23,380 nt of DNA from CAZDFU01 sp964504985 (GCA_964504985.1 CAZDFU010000019.1:1-23380); one strand, 5' to 3'; shown: positions 7,392 to 14,916, counted from the first letter of the stretch. The notes: generated by a model not told the origin, from the sequence alone. A program made the numbers and translations.

Positions 7392-9044
7392 ATGTCTAAA
7401 TTTGTACACCTTCACGGCCACACAGAATACTCCTTACTAGATGGACTGGCAAAAATCCTGCAAATGGTTAAAAGAGTAAAAGAGCTGGGAATGGATGCTG
7501 TTAGCTTAACAGATCATGGGGTTATGTATGGGGCAATTGAGTTTTATAAGGCCTGTATAGCTGAGGGTATCAAGCCCATTATTGGGGTAGAGATGTATGT
7601 TGCCAAGCGTTCTCATATTGATAAAGAGGGAAAGCTGGATGCTGAACCTTTTCATCTAACAGTTTTAGCTAAAAATTATCAAGGTTATCTTAATTTAATG
7701 AAGTTAACAACCATTGCCCATTGTGAAGGTTATTACTATAGACCAAGAGTTGACAAAAAACTGCTTAAACAATATGGGGAAGGGTTGATTGCTTTATCTG
7801 GTTGCCCTTCCGGTGAGTTTATAAGAAGTCTAAAAGAAGGCAATGTCCAGAAAGCTGAAGAAGTTATTAAAAGCTACCAGGATATTTTTGGGGAAGAGAA
7901 TTTTTACCTTGAGTTACAAAATCATCCATATAAAGAAAATTTAGAGTCAGCTCCTGATGAGGTAGTAAAACAGGATCTACAAAGGCTTTTGGAAATTCAG
8001 AATATGACCAAAGAGTCGGTTAAAGGGTTGTCGCAAAAGCTGGGAATTAGGGTTGTTGCCACCAATGATTTTCATTATATAAAAAAGGAGGATGCTGAAG
8101 CACAGGATGTGCTTTTATGTATTCAAACAGGAAAAGTTATTTCAGAAACCAACAGGCTCCGCATGATAGATACCCCTGATTATTACATAAAAAGCCCGGA
8201 AGAAATGCAGGAGAGCTTTGCAGATATTCCTGAGGCAATCGGAAACACAGTCAAAATAGCAGATGAAATAAATTTAGAAATTTCCCTGGGCGTTGCCAAG
8301 TTTCCTGTTTTTAAAACCCCCGGGGATTTAACTTCAATGGAACATTTAAGGCAATTAACTTATGAAAAGGCTGATGGGAAACTAAAACTGACAAACCATA
8401 TAAAACAAAGGCTGGAGTATGAACTGGGGGTAATTGAAAAAACCAAATATGCAGATTATTTTTTGGTGGTGGCAGATTTTATTGACTGGGCACACCAACG
8501 GGGCATTATCACCAATACCAGGGGGTCTGCTGCTGGCTCACTGGTTTTATATTGTTTGGGGGTAACTAACTTAAACCCCCTTGATTATTTACTTCCTTTT
8601 GAAAGATTCTTAACAATTTATAGACCAACCTTACCGGATATAGATGCAGATATTGCAGATGATAGAAGAGATGAAGTGATAAGGTATGTTATGGATAAAT
8701 ACGGGGCAGACAAAATGTCTCACATTGTCACATTTGGAACAATGATGGGAAGGGCTGCTATTAGGGATGTGGGAAGAAGTATGGGTATGGCTTATTCTGA
8801 AGTAGATAAAATTGCCAAACTGGTTCCTCCTCCCCATCAAGGGTTTCACAAGCCATTATCTGAGGCTATAAAAGAAAGTTGGTACGCACATCTTTGGAAG
8901 GGAGATAAAATGATAGTGGTTTTTAAGGGAAAAAAATTTCACCTAACAAAGAATGACTCCAAGTCAGTTGAAGATGCGAGAAAATACGGGCTATCTGTCG
9001 GGATAATAGAAGAGCAACTTGAATTCGAAGATCTGTTTGAATAA
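7392..9044 (+). CDS. dnaE: DNA polymerase III alpha subunit, N-terminal part (broken at assembly gap)
   Basis: Replicative polymerase of the C family. Residues 1-494 are genuine: a PHP domain opening with HLHGHTEYSLLDG, then LTDHGVMYG, IGVEMYV, LSGCPSGE and VATNDFHY (metal-ligand positions look well kept, so a proofreading PHP is plausible). The polymerase palm follows with GSAAGSLVLYCLG and the catalytic motif PDIDADIADD (Asp418 and Asp420). From about codon 495 (base 8876) to the TAA at 9044 the translation no longer resembles DnaE. It reads WYAHLWKGDKMIVVF... ending EEQLEFEDLFE, and stops just before 10 Ns. The genuine chain resumes at 9065. I regard the last 56 codons and this stop as an assembly artefact, or an insertion, and the real gene as one ORF continuing to 11161. 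Confidence 0.9.
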   Translation: MSKFVHLHGHTEYSLLDGLAKILQMVKRVKELGMDAVSLTDHGVMYGAIEFYKACIAEGIKPIIGVEMYVAKRSHIDKEGKLDAEPFHLTVLAKNYQGYLNLMKLTTIAHCEGYYYRPRVDKKLLKQYGEGLIALSGCPSGEFIRSLKEGNVQKAEEVIKSYQDIFGEENFYLELQNHPYKENLESAPDEVVKQDLQRLLEIQNMTKESVKGLSQKLGIRVVATNDFHYIKKEDAEAQDVLLCIQTGKVISETNRLRMIDTPDYYIKSPEEMQESFADIPEAIGNTVKIADEINLEISLGVAKFPVFKTPGDLTSMEHLRQLTYEKADGKLKLTNHIKQRLEYELGVIEKTKYADYFLVVADFIDWAHQRGIITNTRGSAAGSLVLYCLGVTNLNPLDYLLPFERFLTIYRPTLPDIDADIADDRRDEVIRYVMDKYGADKMSHIVTFGTMMGRAAIRDVGRSMGMAYSEVDKIAKLVPPPHQGFHKPLSEAIKESWYAHLWKGDKMIVVFKGKKFHLTKNDSKSVEDARKYGLSVGIIEEQLEFEDLFE

Positions 9045-9053
9045 ACTATTGGC
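8876..9053 (+). other. Foreign segment inside dnaE encoding the C-terminal part of a small protein
   Basis: Downstream of the first 12-mer, the dnaE frame runs into a sequence with no DnaE similarity. It codes for SWYAHLWKGDKMIVVFKG, then KNDSKSVEDARKYGLSVG, ending EDLFE and a TAA at 9042-9044. It has ordinary coding character and looks like most of a complete ~55-aa small protein from another locus whose start is missing. No terminal inverted repeats are visible, but the right edge is hidden by the Ns. Confidence 0.65.
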
Positions 9054-9063
9054 NNNNNNNNNN
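9054..9063. other. Assembly gap of 10 Ns
   Basis: Ten undetermined bases in the middle of dnaE, presumably a placeholder of arbitrary length. The true distance between the flanking dnaE codons appears to be negative: the ends overlap by 12 bp. Confidence 0.99.
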
Positions 9064-9064
9064 G

Positions 9065-11161
9065 GCTATAAAAGATGTACCGGATCTTTCAAATTTACAA
9101 AAAGGCGACCCGCGGGTTAGAAAACTTTTGGAGCTTGCCACCAAAATTGAGGGAACTGTCAGACATGCCTCTGTCCATGCAGCAGGGATTGTTATTGCCC
9201 CGGATGATATAACGAATTTCACTCCTCTTCAGAGGGAATCAAGCGGTGATAAGTTGGTAGCCCAGTATGACATGTTTTCTCTGGTTGATGAATATGGGGG
9301 AATAGGCTTAGTTAAAATGGATCTTTTGGGAATAAGAAACCTGTCTATTTTGGGAAAAGCTGTAGAGTTTGTGAGGGAAAACCAGAAAAAAGAGGTGGAT
9401 ATTAATACAGTACCCTTGGATGATAAAAAAACATTTGAACTTTTAGCCAAGGGTGAAACAATGGGAGTATTTCAGCTTGAAGGCAGCGGTATGACCCGGT
9501 ATGTAACAGAACTAAAACCTACTACCATCTTTGATATTCAGGCAATGGTGGCTTTATACAGGCCAGGACCTATGAGTGTTATCCCAGAATATATCTTAAG
9601 AAAACACAACCCAAAAAAAATTACCTACTTTGATCCCAGGATGAAAGATTATACAGAAACATCTTTAGGGCTTTTGGTTTATCAGGATGATGTACTTTTG
9701 ACAGCTATCCATATGGCTGGTTATTCCTGGGAAGAGGCAGACAAATTCAGGAAAGCCATGGGGAAGAAAAACCCTGCAGAGATGGCCAGGCAAAAAGGTA
9801 AATTTATTGAAGGGTGTATTAAAAATGGCATCAGAAGGGAAAAAGCAGAAAACTTATTTGCCCAAATAGCTCCATTTGCAGCATATGGTTTTAATAAGGC
9901 TCATGCAGCCTCTTATGCTGTGATTGCTTACCAGACAGCTTATATGAAAGCTAATTTTCCAGTGGAATTTATGTCAGCTCTAATGAGTGCTGAGTCTCAA
10001 AACCCGGATAAGATTGCAGCTGCAATTGAAGAATGCAAGAGAATGGGGATTGTTGTTTTGCCCCCTGACATAAATTATTCTGAGTTGGGGTTTAAGATTG
10101 AAGATTTGGAAGAATTATCTTCAAAAGACCTGGAAAGACAATTAACTGATGTATCTAATAAAAAAATTAAACAAGGTATCAGGTTTGGTTTATCTGCCAT
10201 CAAAAATGTGGGAGAGGGGGCTATTGAATCAATACTTAAAGCCAGACAGAATGCTCAGTTTTCCTCCCTTTTTGATCTTTGTAAAAGGGTTGACACCAGG
10301 TTGGTAAACAGAAAAACTCTGGAAAGTTTAATAAAGGCAGGGGCTTTAGACCAACTGGGAAACAGGGCTTCCCAGCTTTTAGTATTGGATGTTTGCCTTG
10401 AGGAGAGTCATAAGCTGAACAAGAGTAAGCTGAGCGGGCAGGTGTCCTTGTTTGACAGCGGTGAAGAAGGCATGAGTTTTGAAGTTAAATTACCAGATGT
10501 GGAAGAAATGCCTTTGGATCAGTTGCTTTTATTTGAAAAAGACCTTTTAGGTTTTTACTTACATGAGCCTCCATTCCTGGCACTTTTGCAAAAAATAGTT
10601 GAATTTACAACTTGCAGGGTTTCAGAGTTGGTAGAAGATCACATAGGGAAATCCATTACCCTGGGCGGAGTTATTGTCCAGGTTAAAAAAGTTATCACAA
10701 AAAAAAGTGCAAAAGAGATGGCTTTTATTAGAATCTCTGATGGAGTGGCTGATATTGAAGCAGTGGTATTTCCAGCAACATATGAAGTTTGTAAGCAATT
10801 TTTGCAAAGAGATGAGGTTATACTCACTTTAGGCAGGATAGATAAAAGAGAAGAAGGTTTGTCTTTGGTGATTGATAAGATCACAGTGTTTAAGCCAGAT
10901 AATATTCCTGATGAGTTTTTAGCTGGAAAGGCGGGTAAGTCTGTAGAGATTTATGTGTCTTTTGGGACTCAAGTTTCAGTTTTACAAAGTATTAATAAAA
11001 CCTTAAGAAGTTTTCCTGGTAAAGTGCCTGTTTCTTTGCTTTTACCAAATGGAGGGGGTGAGTTAAGAAGAATGAATCTGCCTTTTTTTATAGAACTTAA
11101 CCCTAATTTGGAAGAACAGATAAAAAAACTTTTAGACAACCAGGCTTTTAAAGTAGTATAG
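9065..11161 (+). CDS. dnaE: DNA polymerase III alpha subunit, C-terminal part (broken at assembly gap)
   Basis: The continuation of dnaE, open from base 9065 (AIKDVPDLSNLQ). A TTG at 9128 that could be called a start is internal. Seen: TVRHASVHAAGIVIAPDD; the third catalytic Asp in VKMDLLGIRNLS (codon at 9320, about residue 577 of the merged chain); GVFQLEGSGM; MVALYRPGPM; and the fingers block with EADKFRKAMGKK and YGFNKAHAASYAVIAYQTAY. A helix-hairpin-helix region (about 10180-10390) is followed by an OB-fold (ITLGGVIVQVKKV with FIRISDGVADIEAVVFP, about 10655-10810) and a C-terminal domain. The merged protein would be about 1,189 residues, normal for the family. With the left part, every polymerase active-site residue is present, so the gene is probably intact in the organism. 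Confidence 0.93.
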   Translation, partial: AIKDVPDLSNLQKGDPRVRKLLELATKIEGTVRHASVHAAGIVIAPDDITNFTPLQRESSGDKLVAQYDMFSLVDEYGGIGLVKMDLLGIRNLSILGKAVEFVRENQKKEVDINTVPLDDKKTFELLAKGETMGVFQLEGSGMTRYVTELKPTTIFDIQAMVALYRPGPMSVIPEYILRKHNPKKITYFDPRMKDYTETSLGLLVYQDDVLLTAIHMAGYSWEEADKFRKAMGKKNPAEMARQKGKFIEGCIKNGIRREKAENLFAQIAPFAAYGFNKAHAASYAVIAYQTAYMKANFPVEFMSALMSAESQNPDKIAAAIEECKRMGIVVLPPDINYSELGFKIEDLEELSSKDLERQLTDVSNKKIKQGIRFGLSAIKNVGEGAIESILKARQNAQFSSLFDLCKRVDTRLVNRKTLESLIKAGALDQLGNRASQLLVLDVCLEESHKLNKSKLSGQVSLFDSGEEGMSFEVKLPDVEEMPLDQLLLFEKDLLGFYLHEPPFLALLQKIVEFTTCRVSELVEDHIGKSITLGGVIVQVKKVITKKSAKEMAFIRISDGVADIEAVVFPATYEVCKQFLQRDEVILTLGRIDKREEGLSLVIDKITVFKPDNIPDEFLAGKAGKSVEIYVSFGTQVSVLQSINKTLRSFPGKVPVSLLLPNGGGELRRMNLPFFIELNPNLEEQIKKLLDNQAFKVV

Positions 11162-11165
11162 TTTG

Positions 11166-11174
11166 TGTTAGAAT
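11166..11174 (+). promoter_or_regulatory. Extended -10 promoter for a leaderless rplS transcript
   Basis: TGTTAGAAT (TGn + TAGAAT) lies just after the dnaE stop and only 6 nt before the rplS ATG, with no recognisable -35 and no Shine-Dalgarno. The predicted start coincides with the ATG within a base, so rplS could be made from a leaderless mRNA even though it follows dnaE closely. Confidence 0.55.
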
Positions 11175-11180
11175 ACCTCC

Positions 11181-11507
11181 ATGATTTCAGCTAAATTTTC
11201 TGCCAAAGACGGAGAAACAGATTTACATATTGGAGATACACTCAGGATTCACTCAAGTGTTGTGGAGGGAAATAAAACCCGTATACAGGTTTTTGAGGGA
11301 ATTTTAATCAGGCTAAGAGGCAGAGGAGAAAATAGTACTTTTACTATAAGAAAAATTGGGGCAGGAGGAGTTGGAGTGGAAAGAACATGGCCACTTGATG
11401 GGAGGAGCTTAATTAAAATTGACATCAAGAAAAAAACCTCTGGAGTTAGAAGATCAAAATTGTATTATCTAAGGGATCAAAAAGGCAAGTCTGCTGTAAG
11501 AGTATAA
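11181..11507 (+). CDS. rplS: 50S ribosomal protein L19
   Basis: L19 sits at the 30S-50S interface of the ribosome. Seen: 108 residues (family about 115) with the conserved HIGDTLRIHSSV, RIQVFEGILIRLRGRGENSTFTIRKI, GVGVERTWPL and the basic C-terminal VRRSKLYYLRDQKGKSAVRV. The only loss is a few residues at the N-terminus. It begins 20 nt after dnaE, directly behind an extended -10 element, and heads the rplS-rnhB-yraN cluster found in many bacteria. The order and close spacing support co-transcription with rnhB. Confidence 0.96.
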   Translation: MISAKFSAKDGETDLHIGDTLRIHSSVVEGNKTRIQVFEGILIRLRGRGENSTFTIRKIGAGGVGVERTWPLDGRSLIKIDIKKKTSGVRRSKLYYLRDQKGKSAVRV

Positions 11508-11511
11508 TAAC

Positions 11512-12123
11512 TTGATTACTCCCACTCTGGATATAGAGACTAAACTCTGGGATTCAGGCTTCAATTACATCTGTGGTTTGGATGAAGTTGGCAGAGGCTG
11601 TTTTGCCGGGCCTGTTGTGGCGGGGGCTGTTATTTTCCCTAAAAACTCCTCTTTAATAGATGGAATAGCTGATTCAAAACAGCTTTTAAGCAAAGCCCGG
11701 GAAAACCTTTCTGAAATAATTAAGTCTCAGGCTTTAGCCTGGAGCATTGCTGAGGTTAGTGTGAATGTTATTAATAAGGTAGGTATTGGTAAGGCTACTC
11801 AAATGGCTTTTAGAAAAGCAGTCAAATCTTTAGAAAAAAAAGCAGACTATATTTTAATTGATGCTTTCTACATCAACCGCTTAAGCAGGAAAAGACAAAA
11901 AGCAATAAAAAAAGGGGACATGATTTGTGCTTCTATTTCTGCAGCCTCTATTATTGCCAAAGTTTACAGGGATAAATTAATGAAAACTTTACATAAAAAA
12001 TACCCTCAGTATGGTTTTGCTAAGCATAAAGGATATGGGACAAAACTTCACCAGGAGGCTCTGAAGAAATATGGTCTTTCCAGGATCCACAGAAAATCAT
12101 TTAATTTGCAGAAATTTCTTTAA
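11512..12123 (+). CDS. rnhB: Ribonuclease HII
   Basis: RNase HII cuts RNA in RNA-DNA hybrids and removes misincorporated ribonucleotides. Seen: 203 residues, typical length; the catalytic motif GLDEVGRG (Asp24, Glu25), IADSKQL, LIDAF (Asp117) and AKVYRD (Asp154), followed by GFAKHKGYGT and the conserved tail HRKSF. The TTG at 11512 is the only start that keeps the N-terminal strand (MITPTLDIETKLWDSGFNYICGLDE). It lies 4 nt after the rplS stop and lacks a Shine-Dalgarno, so coupling to rplS translation is likely. The next gene, yraN, follows within about 20 nt. Confidence 0.95.
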   Translation: MITPTLDIETKLWDSGFNYICGLDEVGRGCFAGPVVAGAVIFPKNSSLIDGIADSKQLLSKARENLSEIIKSQALAWSIAEVSVNVINKVGIGKATQMAFRKAVKSLEKKADYILIDAFYINRLSRKRQKAIKKGDMICASISAASIIAKVYRDKLMKTLHKKYPQYGFAKHKGYGTKLHQEALKKYGLSRIHRKSFNLQKFL

Positions 12124-12141
12124 TCTGTCATTGTGGACTTG

Positions 12142-12501
12142 ATGACAACTACTCAAACAGGCAAAAAAGGAGAAGACTTGGCCTGCCGGTATCTGGAGGA
12201 GCTGGGTTATAAAATCCTGGAGAGAAACTTTAGGATTAGAGGCGGGGAGATTGATATTGTGGCCAAAGATGGGGAATTTTTGGTATATGTGGAAGTTAAA
12301 ACCAGATATTCTTATCAATATGGATTACCTGAGGAGTCTATAACTTCCTGGAAAATTAGAGCTTTACAAAAGAGCGCCCTTTTTTATAACCAAAAAATTA
12401 ATTGGGAAGACAAAGGTTACAGGCTAGACTTTGTATCTGTTGATTTTGCTGAAGATAATAAAAATCCCAAAATAAAATTAATAAAAAATATTGCTTCTTA
12501 G
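12142..12501 (+). CDS. yraN: UPF0102 (YraN) family endonuclease-fold protein
   Basis: YraN proteins have a PD-(D/E)XK nuclease-like fold; their physiological role is not settled, and linkage to rnhB is widespread. Seen: 119 residues from the ATG at 12142, with GKKGEDLACRYLEELGYKIL, the metal-binding GGEIDIVAKD (Asp38) and VEVKTR (Glu51, Lys53). The conserved helix SITSWKIRALQKSALFY and the strand RLDFVSVDF follow. A GTG at 12133 would add three residues; neither start has a good Shine-Dalgarno. Its last 4 nt overlap the stop of the convergent dehydrogenase gene, leaving no room for a terminator between them. Confidence 0.93.
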   Translation: MTTTQTGKKGEDLACRYLEELGYKILERNFRIRGGEIDIVAKDGEFLVYVEVKTRYSYQYGLPEESITSWKIRALQKSALFYNQKINWEDKGYRLDFVSVDFAEDNKNPKIKLIKNIAS

Positions 12502-13367
12502 GATTTGGAAACTGCAAAAGGGATTTCCTCCCAGTCATGAGTTTTTCTGATCTTTTTATTGTACTTCCAGGCAGTTTCTAAAAGTGAGGCATCCACACCT
12601 GCTTTTTTAAATTCACCCATAATAGCAATTAAATCTTTAGGTAAGCATTTCCCCCCAAACCCTTTCATTGTTGTTACGTCCAAATGTGAATCAATAATCC
12701 TTTTGTCTGAGGCAGCCATTTTTTTGACTTCCTCATACTTGATACCAATTTTTTGGCAAAAATCATAGAAAAAATTAGCAAAAGTAACTTTTAAAGCTAA
12801 GAAGGCATTGGCAAAATACTTTACAGTTTCTGCTGTGGTGGGGTCTGTTTGATAAATAACGGTTTTTGGAAATCTTTGCCTGTAGATTACAGCCACAGAC
12901 CTTGAAACTAAGTCATTATTGGCCCCAATGATTGTTCTGTCAGCATTTAAAAAATCCTCCAAAAAATTTGCTTCTGTTAAAAATTCAGGATTAAAAGCAA
13001 ACTTGGTTTTGGGGTATTTTTTTTCTAAATTAACTGTTGTTCCAGGGGTTACTGTGGATTTTAAAATTACAATCTTATCTGAGCCATCTGTATATTTGCT
13101 AATTTCTCCTGCTACTTCATTAATAATAGAAAGGTCAATACCTGATTCATCATCTTTCATAGGGGTGGGCAGACAAATAAAGATAAATTCACTCTTTTTT
13201 ATAACATCTTCCAAAGACTCAGATTCTTTATATTTATCATAAAAACGGATGGTATCTTTACCCTTTGATGCAATATTAAACCCATTAGCTACAGCTTGCC
13301 CTACAAACCCATACCCAATGATCCCTAAATTAATGGGGACTAGCAATTCTGAAGAAGTATTTTCCAT
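12498..13367 (-). CDS. Short UDP-glucose/GDP-mannose dehydrogenase family protein
   Basis: Two-step NAD-dependent oxidation of a nucleotide sugar to the uronic acid, supplying envelope polysaccharide. Seen from the ATG at 13367 (MENTSSELLVP, 289 aa): the NAD-binding motif GIIGYGFVG (about 15-23), FICLPTP, ILKSTVTPGTT, FNPEFLTEANFLEDF, the catalytic-region Lys in TAETVKYFANAF, and the active-site Cys in GFGGKCLPKD (Cys241). The usual family length is 430-450. Here the whole C-terminal UDP-binding domain is missing, yet the gene ends cleanly and overlaps yraN by 4 nt. It is thus a naturally short form or relies on a partner. The promoter (TTGTCA-17-TATACT) puts the RNA start on the ATG, so a TTG at 13385 is rejected as the start. 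Confidence 0.88.
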   Translation of the reverse strand: MENTSSELLVPINLGIIGYGFVGQAVANGFNIASKGKDTIRFYDKYKESESLEDVIKKSEFIFICLPTPMKDDESGIDLSIINEVAGEISKYTDGSDKIVILKSTVTPGTTVNLEKKYPKTKFAFNPEFLTEANFLEDFLNADRTIIGANNDLVSRSVAVIYRQRFPKTVIYQTDPTTAETVKYFANAFLALKVTFANFFYDFCQKIGIKYEEVKKMAASDKRIIDSHLDVTTMKGFGGKCLPKDLIAIMGEFKKAGVDASLLETAWKYNKKIRKTHDWEEIPFAVSKS

Positions 13368-13374
13368 AAAAAGT

Positions 13375-13403
13375 AGTATATGCAAATTTTAACTTCTTGA
13401 CAA
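13375..13403 (-). promoter_or_regulatory. Leaderless promoter of the nucleotide-sugar dehydrogenase gene
   Basis: Minus strand: TTGTCA (13403-13398), 17-nt spacer, TATACT (13380-13375), then 7 nt to the A of the ATG at 13367. Its -35 occupies the same bases as the -35 of the divergent gene on the plus strand (13397-13402). Confidence 0.65.
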
Positions 13404-13425
13404 GTATCAGGGTTTTGTATTAAGT
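13397..13425 (+). promoter_or_regulatory. Leaderless promoter of the Ala/Gly-rich repeat protein gene
   Basis: TTGACA (13397-13402, perfect), 17-nt spacer, TTAAGT (13420-13425), or TATTAA at 13418 with a 15-nt spacer. Seven nucleotides separate TTAAGT from the ATG at 13433, and no Shine-Dalgarno is present. It overlaps the divergent promoter in the -35. Confidence 0.6.
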
Positions 13426-13432
13426 TAGTTAT

Positions 13433-13993
13433 ATGGCAGCTTTAACTGATGATGTTAAAAATGTTCTTACCTCTTTAATTTCCGGTGCAGGAGATATTAT
13501 TACAACAGCCCAGAATGTGGCCAAAGAGAATGTGGTAAAAGCAGTGCAGGGTGCAGGTACAGTGGCAGTAAACAGTACCCAAGCTGTTTCAGAAGTGGTT
13601 ACAGGTGGGGTACAAGCCTTATCTTCGGCAGGGTCATCTGTGACAGAAGGGGTTACTGGTTTGGTAAGAGGTGTGGTTGATGGAGCAAAAGATGTTGGGG
13701 TTGATACCACAGAAGCTGCTGGTGAAGCTGCTTCAACAGCTGTTCATGCTGTTTCTGATGTTGGGGGGGATGTAGCTTCTGCTGCAGTTTCTGCAGTTGA
13801 GGGGGCAATAGGTGCAGCTTCTGATATTGGAGAAGATGCAGGAGCCCTAGCTATAGGTGCTGTTAAAGGGACGCTTAAAGCAGCAGATGAAATTGGTTCA
13901 GAAACAGGGTCTTTAGTTAGAAAAGCCCTTCTGAATGCTGCAGCCCTGCCACATGATGTAATTGATGCCTTCTTAACTGGCAAAACCGAATAA
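13433..13993 (+). CDS. Ala/Val/Gly-rich tandem-repeat helical protein
   Basis: No enzyme family is recognisable. The 186 residues are almost wholly Ala, Val, Gly, Ser, Thr, Asp and Glu, with no cysteine, no signal peptide and no long hydrophobic run. The middle and C-terminal part consists of degenerate units of about 22 residues of the pattern A-V-x-G-x-[IL]-x-A-A-[SD]-[DE]-I-G-x-[DE]-x-G. Examples are SAVEGAIGAASDIGEDAG and GAVKGTLKAADEIGSETG, at about residues 119-160. Such amphipathic repeats resemble phasin-like or LEA-like surface-coating helices, which is only an analogy. The ATG is preceded by a TTGACA promoter placed for leaderless expression, divergent from the sugar dehydrogenase gene. 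The end (ALPHDVIDAFLTGKTE) is non-repetitive and may be a specific tail. Confidence 0.8.
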   Translation: MAALTDDVKNVLTSLISGAGDIITTAQNVAKENVVKAVQGAGTVAVNSTQAVSEVVTGGVQALSSAGSSVTEGVTGLVRGVVDGAKDVGVDTTEAAGEAASTAVHAVSDVGGDVASAAVSAVEGAIGAASDIGEDAGALAIGAVKGTLKAADEIGSETGSLVRKALLNAAALPHDVIDAFLTGKTE

Positions 13994-14031
13994 TCTTACA
14001 GTTTTCTTACCCACTTATTAAAATCTTCAGG

Positions 14032-14059
14032 TTGTATTCTGGTATTTGAGGAGTATAAT
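14032..14059 (+). promoter_or_regulatory. Putative sortase gene promoter
   Basis: TTGTAT (14032-14037), 16-nt spacer, perfect TATAAT (14054-14059). Predicted start is about 14066, leaving a leader of about 13 nt with no Shine-Dalgarno before the ATG at 14080. Confidence 0.55.
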
Positions 14060-14079
14060 TTGTTGTTAAATATAGGGTT

Positions 14080-14817
14080 ATGCGCAAAACAGTCAAATAT
14101 TTTTACCCCGGTCAAACAATCACCCTTTTTGACTGTTATAAGAATGAGGATTTTAATGGTGTATTATATATTAACCCAACTTTTTCAGGCCAAAGTCAGA
14201 CAATCAAAAGATTATCCCTACTTTATTTAATAATTTCACTTATTGGGATAATATCATTAACATTACCTTTTATAACAGTTAATATAAATTCAAGCCTTCA
14301 AAAATTACAAGTAAAGAAGGTTGAGACAGCATCTCCTGTTCCACAAATTCCTGTTGGTATACCCATAGAAAAAACTATGGTTAATGAGAATAATGATTTT
14401 AAAATTATGATTCCAAAAATTGAACTTGAATCAGATATTATTCCTAACGTTGATACAACTTCAGAGGAGATTTATAAACAAAAATTATTAGCTGGTGTTG
14501 CTCATGCAAATGGTTCTTATTTTCCCGGTCAAGACGGCATGGTGTTTTTATTTGCTCATTCAACAGATTCCATTGCTAGAATTTTAGAATACAATGCCAA
14601 ATTTATGTTTGTTTACCAGTTAGATATCGGAGATGAAGTTCAAATAAACTATAAAGGAAAATTATATAGATATGCTATAACAGATAAAAAAATTATTAAT
14701 CCCCAGGAGGTTGAACTGGTTAGGCAAGCAAATTCAGATTTAGTATTATCCACCTGTTGGCCTTTGGGGACTAATTGGCAAAGATTAATTTTGTTTGCAG
14801 ATTCTACTGCAGGTTAA
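14080..14817 (+). CDS. Membrane-anchored sortase
   Basis: Transpeptidase that cleaves LPXTG-like sorting signals and links secreted proteins to an acceptor on the outer face of the membrane or wall. Seen: 245 residues; about 44 N-terminal cytoplasmic residues, one transmembrane helix (about 45-68), a Pro-containing stalk, and the sortase beta-barrel from about 105. The catalytic residues are His160 (FLFAHS), Cys226 (LSTCWPLG) and Arg235 (NWQRLILF), all present. The TCWP-type active-site context resembles class D/E-like enzymes, but I cannot assign a class firmly. The likely substrate, a protein ending in IPKTG, is encoded two genes downstream on the same strand. A 155-nt spacer with its own promoter separates the sortase gene from the secreted-protein genes. 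Confidence 0.93.
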   Translation: MRKTVKYFYPGQTITLFDCYKNEDFNGVLYINPTFSGQSQTIKRLSLLYLIISLIGIISLTLPFITVNINSSLQKLQVKKVETASPVPQIPVGIPIEKTMVNENNDFKIMIPKIELESDIIPNVDTTSEEIYKQKLLAGVAHANGSYFPGQDGMVFLFAHSTDSIARILEYNAKFMFVYQLDIGDEVQINYKGKLYRYAITDKKIINPQEVELVRQANSDLVLSTCWPLGTNWQRLILFADSTAG

Positions 14818-14916
14818 TATTCATTACTCCTCTCTTACATAATTCTAGCAAGCTTATAATATGAAAACCTTAATCTTACTTAATAGTAGATTAGGTTGTC
14901 TAAAATATTTTGCTCC

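Larger units (their letters stand above)
8864..9075 (+). repeat. 12-bp direct repeat flanking the dnaE break
   Basis: The 12-mer GGCTATAAAAGA occurs at 8864-8875 and again at 9064-9075, exactly 200 bp apart; the second copy begins at the first base after the Ns. Superimposing the two copies joins both dnaE parts in one frame (L-S-E-A-I-K-D-V-P-D). It is therefore either the overlap of two contig ends that were not merged or, less likely, a target-site duplication. Confidence 0.85.

Noticed and set aside
8876..9053. Intein or self-splicing intron in dnaE
   Set aside because: The piece is too short for an intein, lacks any splicing or endonuclease motif, and abuts Ns; an assembly chimera explains it better.
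9128..11161. Separate dnaE-like gene starting at TTG 9128
   Set aside because: The frame is open back to 9065 and encodes the DnaE residues that continue the left-hand part; the start is an artefact of the gap.
11503..11508. TATAAT at the rplS stop as a promoter for rnhB
   Set aside because: It is only 3 nt from the rnhB TTG, too close for a start at or before it; translational coupling to rplS is simpler.
13429..13983. Minus-strand ORFs opposite the Ala/Gly-rich protein
   Set aside because: They mirror the repetitive GCT/GCA/GTT codons of the plus-strand gene and are Thr/Ala/Pro low complexity without a start signal.
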